This document shows positions 60,758 to 64,000 of a stretch of DNA of 64,000 nt, one piece after another (the stretch's first letter is position 1; the number at the start of each line of letters is the position of its first letter). A program made the translations under genes and the position numbers. The stretch covers positions 124,001 through 188,000 of the forward strand of contig VEMY01000010.1 of the NCBI GenBank assembly GCA_009711825.1, in the 5' to 3' direction. A model generated the notes under the pieces. That model was not told the DNA's origin. It searched no databases and was given only the letters and a program-made list of their open reading frames with translations. Source of the DNA: Bacillota bacterium. Lineage in GTDB: Bacteria; Bacillota; Proteinivoracia; UBA4975; VEMY01.

Positions 60758-61076
60758 TAATACAGTAAATCCCGGGACAGGGAGAGTAGCAAGGGATTTT
60801 TGTTCCAGCGAGTCGGAGTTGGTGGAAGTCCGGCAACAAGACTCTTGTGAAGCGCACCCTGGAGGAGGTCCTCTGAATTCAGTAGGAGGATTCGGCATCC
60901 GCCGTTATCGGAGTAAGTGGATATGGACTTGTTCTGTATCAATTAGAGTGGCACCGCGGAAATAACCGTCTCTTACCGGAGGCGGTTTTTTGTTTTCCGG
61001 TTCCCAGAACAAATCCCTATCAATGAGAGTGGCACCGCGGGTCAACCCGTCTCTTTTTGGAGACGGGTTTTTTATA
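60758..61076 (+). ncRNA. T-box leader of argGH with two T-box/terminator modules in series
   Basis: Stem I region with GAGTCGGAGTTGGTGGAAG; a CGC triplet followed by A (GAAGCGCACC, ~60850) sits where the specifier is expected and reads arginine. First module: AGAGTGGCACCGCGG (60945-60959), then terminator AACCGTCTC-ttacc-GAGGCGGTT-TTTTT (60964-60991). Second module ~80 bases later: AGAGTGGCACCGCGG (61027-61041) and terminator AACCCGTCTC-tttttg-GAGACGGGTT-TTTT (61045-61074). No second Stem I fits in the 30 bases between them. Confidence 0.9.
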
Positions 61077-61147
61077 TAATTTTGTAGGTCCTTCTGCTAA
61101 TCGGGTTTTAGCAATTATAAACCATCAATTCTAAGGAGTGCATGCAA

Positions 61148-62371
61148 ATGACAAAAAAACATAAAGTGATTCTCGCCTATTCCGGCGGTCTGGACACCTC
61201 GGTATGCATCAAGTGGCTGCAGCAAAAGTACGGCTGTGATGTCGTTGCCCTTGGACTGGAAGTTGGCGAAAACAAAGACCTGGAACAAGTCAAGCAAAAG
61301 GCGCTGGCGGTTGGCGCAATCAAAGCAATAGCGATTGACGCCAAACAGACTCTGGCCCGGGAGTACATCGCTCCGGCCCTGATGGCCAATGCCCTCTACG
61401 AGGGCAAGTACCCCCTGTCCTCGGCCCTTTCCCGCCCTCTAATCTCCCGCTATCTGGTGGAGACGGCCCGCAAGGAAGGGGCCACGGCGGTGGCCCACGG
61501 CTGTACCGGTAAGGGCAACGATCAGGTGCGATTTGAGATCTCGGTCCAGGCCCTGGCCCCGGACCTGGAGATCATCGCCCCGGTGCGGGAGTGGAAAATG
61601 AACCGGGATGAGGAAATCTCCTACGCCCGGGAGCAGGGAATCCCGGTGCCGGTTAACCTGGAAAAGCCCTATTCCATCGACGCCAATATCTGGGGGCGGG
61701 CCTGTGAGGCCGGCGTGCTGGAGGACCCCTGGCAGGCAGCGCCTGAGGACGCTTTCGCCTGGACAAACCCAATCGAAAACACCCCGGACGCGCCGGAAAC
61801 TGTCGAGATCAGCTTTGAGCAGGGTCTGCCGGTGGCCCTGAACGGTACCCAACTTGACCTGGTCAGTATCATCGAAACCCTTAACGAACTAGGCGGCAAA
61901 CACGGTGTCGGCTGCATCGACCACATCGAGAACAGACTGGTGGGCATCAAGTCCCGGGAGGTCTACGAATGCCCCGGGGCAATGATTCTTATCAACGCCC
62001 ACCGGGAGCTTGAGTTCCTCACTTTACCCCGAGAAGTGAGCCGCTTCAAGCCCCAGGTGGAACAGGCGCTGGCCCAGGCGCTCTATGACGGGCTCTGGTA
62101 CTCCCCCCTCACAAATGCCCTCAACGCCTTTATCCGGGAAACCCAAAAGACCGTGTCCGGCACTATCCGCGTCCAACTCCATAAAGGTAATTACCAGGTC
62201 ACCGGCAGAATGGCCCGGACCAGCCTCTATAATGAGAAACTGGCGACCTATTCCCAGGGCGACGTGTTTGACCATGACGCCGCCGCCGGCTTTATCAAGC
62301 TCTGGGGGCTGTCCACCAAGACCTACTCAGCAGTAAATCAGCCCAAGGAGGTGCTGCAACGTGTCAAATAG
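61148..62371 (+). CDS. argG: Argininosuccinate synthase
   Basis: Citrulline + Asp + ATP to argininosuccinate. 407 residues from the ATG at 61148, nine bases after AAGGAG; an ATG at 61142 is only three bases from it. ATP-binding AYSGGLDTS, aspartate/citrulline motifs [24 protein letters not shown] (split at ~105-128), and [16 protein letters not shown]-terminal part '[12 protein letters not shown]' conserved. Overlaps argH by 11 bases. Confidence 0.97.
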   Translation: MTKKHKVILAYSGGLDTSVCIKWLQQKYGCDVVALGLEVGENKDLEQVKQKALAVGAIKAIAIDAKQTLAREYIAPALMANALYEGKYPLSSALSRPLISRYLVETARKEGATAVAHGCTGKGNDQVRFEISVQALAPDLEIIAPVREWKMNRDEEISYAREQGIPVPVNLEKPYSIDANIWGRACEAGVLEDPWQAAPEDAFAWTNPIENTPDAPETVEISFEQGLPVALNGTQLDLVSIIETLNELGGKHGVGCIDHIENRLVGIKSREVYECPGAMILINAHRELEFLTLPREVSRFKPQVEQALAQALYDGLWYSPLTNALNAFIRETQKTVSGTIRVQLHKGNYQVTGRMARTSLYNEKLATYSQGDVFDHDAAAGFIKLWGLSTKTYSAVNQPKEVLQRVK

Positions 62372-63740
62372 CAAACTCTGGGGTGGCCGCTTCACCAACG
62401 AGACAAACCAGCTGGTGGATAATTTCACCGCCTCCATCAGCTTTGATCAGGAACTTGCCGCTGAGGATATCGCCGGCAGCATCGCCCATGCCAAGATGCT
62501 GACCGAATGTAAAATTATCACGCCGGATGAAGGCTACAGAATAGTCCAGGGCCTGGAGAAAATCGCCGAAAAACTTGAGCAGGGCAAACTAGAACTTTCG
62601 GTCGCCGATGAAGACATTCATATGAATATCGAGAAGCTGCTAATCGCTGAAATCGGCCCTACGGGGGGCAAGCTCCACACCGGCCGCAGCCGCAACGATC
62701 AGGTAGCCACCGACATGCACCTCTACTTAAAAAACCACACCGAAAAAATTATCAGCCACCTGGGCCAGGTCCAGCTGGCCGTGCTCAAACAGGCCGAAGC
62801 CCATGTGGACACCATCCTCCCCGGCTATACCCATCTCCAGCGCGCCCAGCCCGTATCCTTTGCCCACCACCTGCTGGCCTATTTTTGGATGCTTGAGCGG
62901 GACAAAGAGCGCCTACAAGACAGTCTCAAGCGGGTGGACATATCGCCCCTGGGTGCCGGCGCCCTGGCAGGGACCACCTTTCCCATCGACCGCCAAAAAA
63001 CCGCCGACCTGCTGGGTTTTTCCCAAGTCTATGCCAACAGCATCGATGCTGTCAGCGACCGGGACTTTGTGCTGGAATTCCTCGCCGCCGCCTCGATTAT
63101 GATGATGCATATCTCCCGGCTTGCCGAGGAGCTGATTGTCTGGTCCAGCCAGGAGTTCCAATTCGTGGAGCTGGATGATGCCTTTTGCACTGGCTCCAGC
63201 ATCATGCCCCAAAAGAAAAACCCCGATGTGCCGGAGCTGCTCCGGGGCAAAACCGGCCGCGTCTACGGCCATCTAATCGGACTGCTCACCGTGCTCAAGG
63301 GCCTGCCCCTGGCCTACAACAAAGACATGCAGGAAGACAAGGAAGGTATGTTGGACACTGTAAAAACACTGACGGGGGCCCTGAAGCTGCTGGCGCCGCT
63401 GATTGAAACAATGCGGGTAAACAAAGCGGCGATGCACAAGGCGGTCCGGGAGGACTACTCCGGCGCCACCGACATCGCCGATTACCTGGCCGCCAAGGGA
63501 CTCCCTTTCCGGGAAGCCCACGCAATCACCGGCCAGATCGTGCTCTATGCGATTGAGCACAAAAAACATTTGACGGCCCTCAGCCTGGAAGAATACCAGC
63601 AGTTCAACCCCCTCATCGACCAGGATATCTATCACGTGCTGGCACCGGAGCAGATTATCGCCGCGCGCAATAGCGAAGGTGGCACCGGGCAAGCCCAGGT
63701 GCACAAACAACTGAAGCAGGCCCGCAGGCGTGTTGGTTAG
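62361..63740 (+). CDS. argH: Argininosuccinate lyase
   Basis: Cleaves argininosuccinate to arginine and fumarate. 459 residues from GTG (AAGGAGG nine bases upstream). SKLWGGRF at the N-terminus, [29 protein letters not shown] and the fumarase-superfamily signature [12 protein letters not shown]. Last gene of argGH; a terminator at 63915 closes the transcript. Confidence 0.97.
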   Translation: MSNSKLWGGRFTNETNQLVDNFTASISFDQELAAEDIAGSIAHAKMLTECKIITPDEGYRIVQGLEKIAEKLEQGKLELSVADEDIHMNIEKLLIAEIGPTGGKLHTGRSRNDQVATDMHLYLKNHTEKIISHLGQVQLAVLKQAEAHVDTILPGYTHLQRAQPVSFAHHLLAYFWMLERDKERLQDSLKRVDISPLGAGALAGTTFPIDRQKTADLLGFSQVYANSIDAVSDRDFVLEFLAAASIMMMHISRLAEELIVWSSQEFQFVELDDAFCTGSSIMPQKKNPDVPELLRGKTGRVYGHLIGLLTVLKGLPLAYNKDMQEDKEGMLDTVKTLTGALKLLAPLIETMRVNKAAMHKAVREDYSGATDIADYLAAKGLPFREAHAITGQIVLYAIEHKKHLTALSLEEYQQFNPLIDQDIYHVLAPEQIIAARNSEGGTGQAQVHKQLKQARRRVG

Positions 63741-63765
63741 GTCGGCATAATTATCGCAACCAACA

Positions 63766-63842
63766 ATAAAAAAAAGACCTGTCGCCTGACAAGCCTGTTT
63801 TAGATATAAGGATGCCCGGTGAATGTTGCCATTCACTGAACA
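63766..63842 (-). ncRNA. Candidate small RNA opposite the argH 3' region
   Basis: Minus strand, ~75 bases between a promoter (63848-63876) and a terminator. 5' part holds a perfect hairpin GTGAATG-GCAA-CATTCAC (63819-63836, GNRA-type loop); 3' end is GGCTTGTC-AGGC-GACAGGTC followed by eight Ts. In the terminator stem the two G-U pairs exist only in minus-strand RNA (plus strand would have two mismatches), which favours minus-strand transcription. No open reading frame inside. Confidence 0.55.
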
Positions 63843-63847
63843 AAGTT

Positions 63848-63876
63848 ATACTAAAGTAAAAGTTCTAACTTGTCAA
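63848..63876 (-). promoter_or_regulatory. Promoter of the candidate small RNA
   Basis: TTGACA (63871-63876), 17 bases, TAGTAT (63848-63853) on the minus strand. Confidence 0.6.
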
Positions 63877-63914
63877 GGTATTTTGCAAAAAACCATGATA
63901 AGTTAAGCTTTACG

Positions 63915-63946
63915 CCCATCCTTAACCGGTAAAGGATGGGTTTTTT
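63915..63946 (+). terminator. Terminator of argGH
   Basis: cccatcctt-aaccggta-aaggatggg followed by TTTTTT on the plus strand. Nothing else recognisable up to the window end. Confidence 0.8.
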
Positions 63947-64000
63947 GCATTCACAGTTTTACTTCCGGACCGCCCAGGGATATATTATCCTCCTGATACT

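Noticed and set aside
63273-63836. 187-codon minus-strand frame opposite argH
   Set aside because: Shadow of the argH frame, without ribosome binding site; its start lies inside the small RNA hairpin.

Overview
The window reads as a chromosomal segment of a spore-forming, low-to-mid GC Firmicute, most likely an anaerobic member of the Clostridia (a Dethiobacter- or Syntrophomonas-like lineage is my inference). Supporting signs are an uninterrupted sigma-K gene, a SCIFF ranthipeptide with its radical SAM maturase, three T-box leaders, a 6S RNA next to tcdA as in Bacillus subtilis, a split glycine dehydrogenase, aggag-type ribosome binding sites and frequent GTG/TTG starts. Gene neighbourhoods match B. 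subtilis (yqeG-aroE; alaS-ireB-ruvX-yrzB-mltG-U32-udk-pbpI; hisS-aspS, tcdA, rarA; relA-dtd-MBL-hemZ). I see no insertion sequence, prophage, CRISPR array, tRNA or rRNA gene.

Region 1 (1-16 kb, minus strand) is a cell-surface region: pilB-pilT-pilC for type IV pili (pilC runs off the left edge), a lone RND transporter, a three-gene pseudopilin operon with its own promoter, aroK, a TasA-like/SipW/carbohydrate-binding operon with a consensus promoter and two identical operator-like repeats, and a comG-like DNA-uptake pseudopilus operon (GspH-like, comGA, comGB, comGC and three minor pseudopilins). aroE and aroK flank these genes.

Region 2 (16-30 kb, minus): aroE, a small unknown gene, yqeG, sigK, a class B penicillin-binding protein, udk, a U32 tRNA-hydroxylation protein, mltG, yrzB, ruvX, an aldo/keto reductase with ferredoxin domain, ireB, and alaS behind a T-box, then an AI-2E type permease and small YrrD-like and zinc-ribbon genes.

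Region 3 (30-43.7 kb): a nitrilase-family amidohydrolase (+), gcvPA/gcvPB with an AcoX-like kinase (-), a large membrane protein with a transglutaminase-like domain (+), a 1-pyrroline-5-carboxylate dehydrogenase (-), rarA, rseC-like and a CstR/CsoR-type repressor with a visible operator, tcdA, 6S RNA, and two plus-strand genes of unknown function.

Region 4 (43.8-60.7 kb): hisS-aspS behind a T-box, hemZ, a metallo-beta-lactamase-fold protein, dtd, relA, apt, secDF, a phosphatase/P-loop/HD cassette, a gamma carbonic anhydrase, the SCIFF pair, and a two-subunit chromate transporter.

Region 5 (60.7-64 kb): argGH under a consensus promoter and an unusual T-box leader with two T-box/terminator modules in series, followed by a candidate antisense-strand small RNA and a terminator. 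Where a strong Shine-Dalgarno sequence pointed to an internal start, coordinates were moved and the reason given in the entry.
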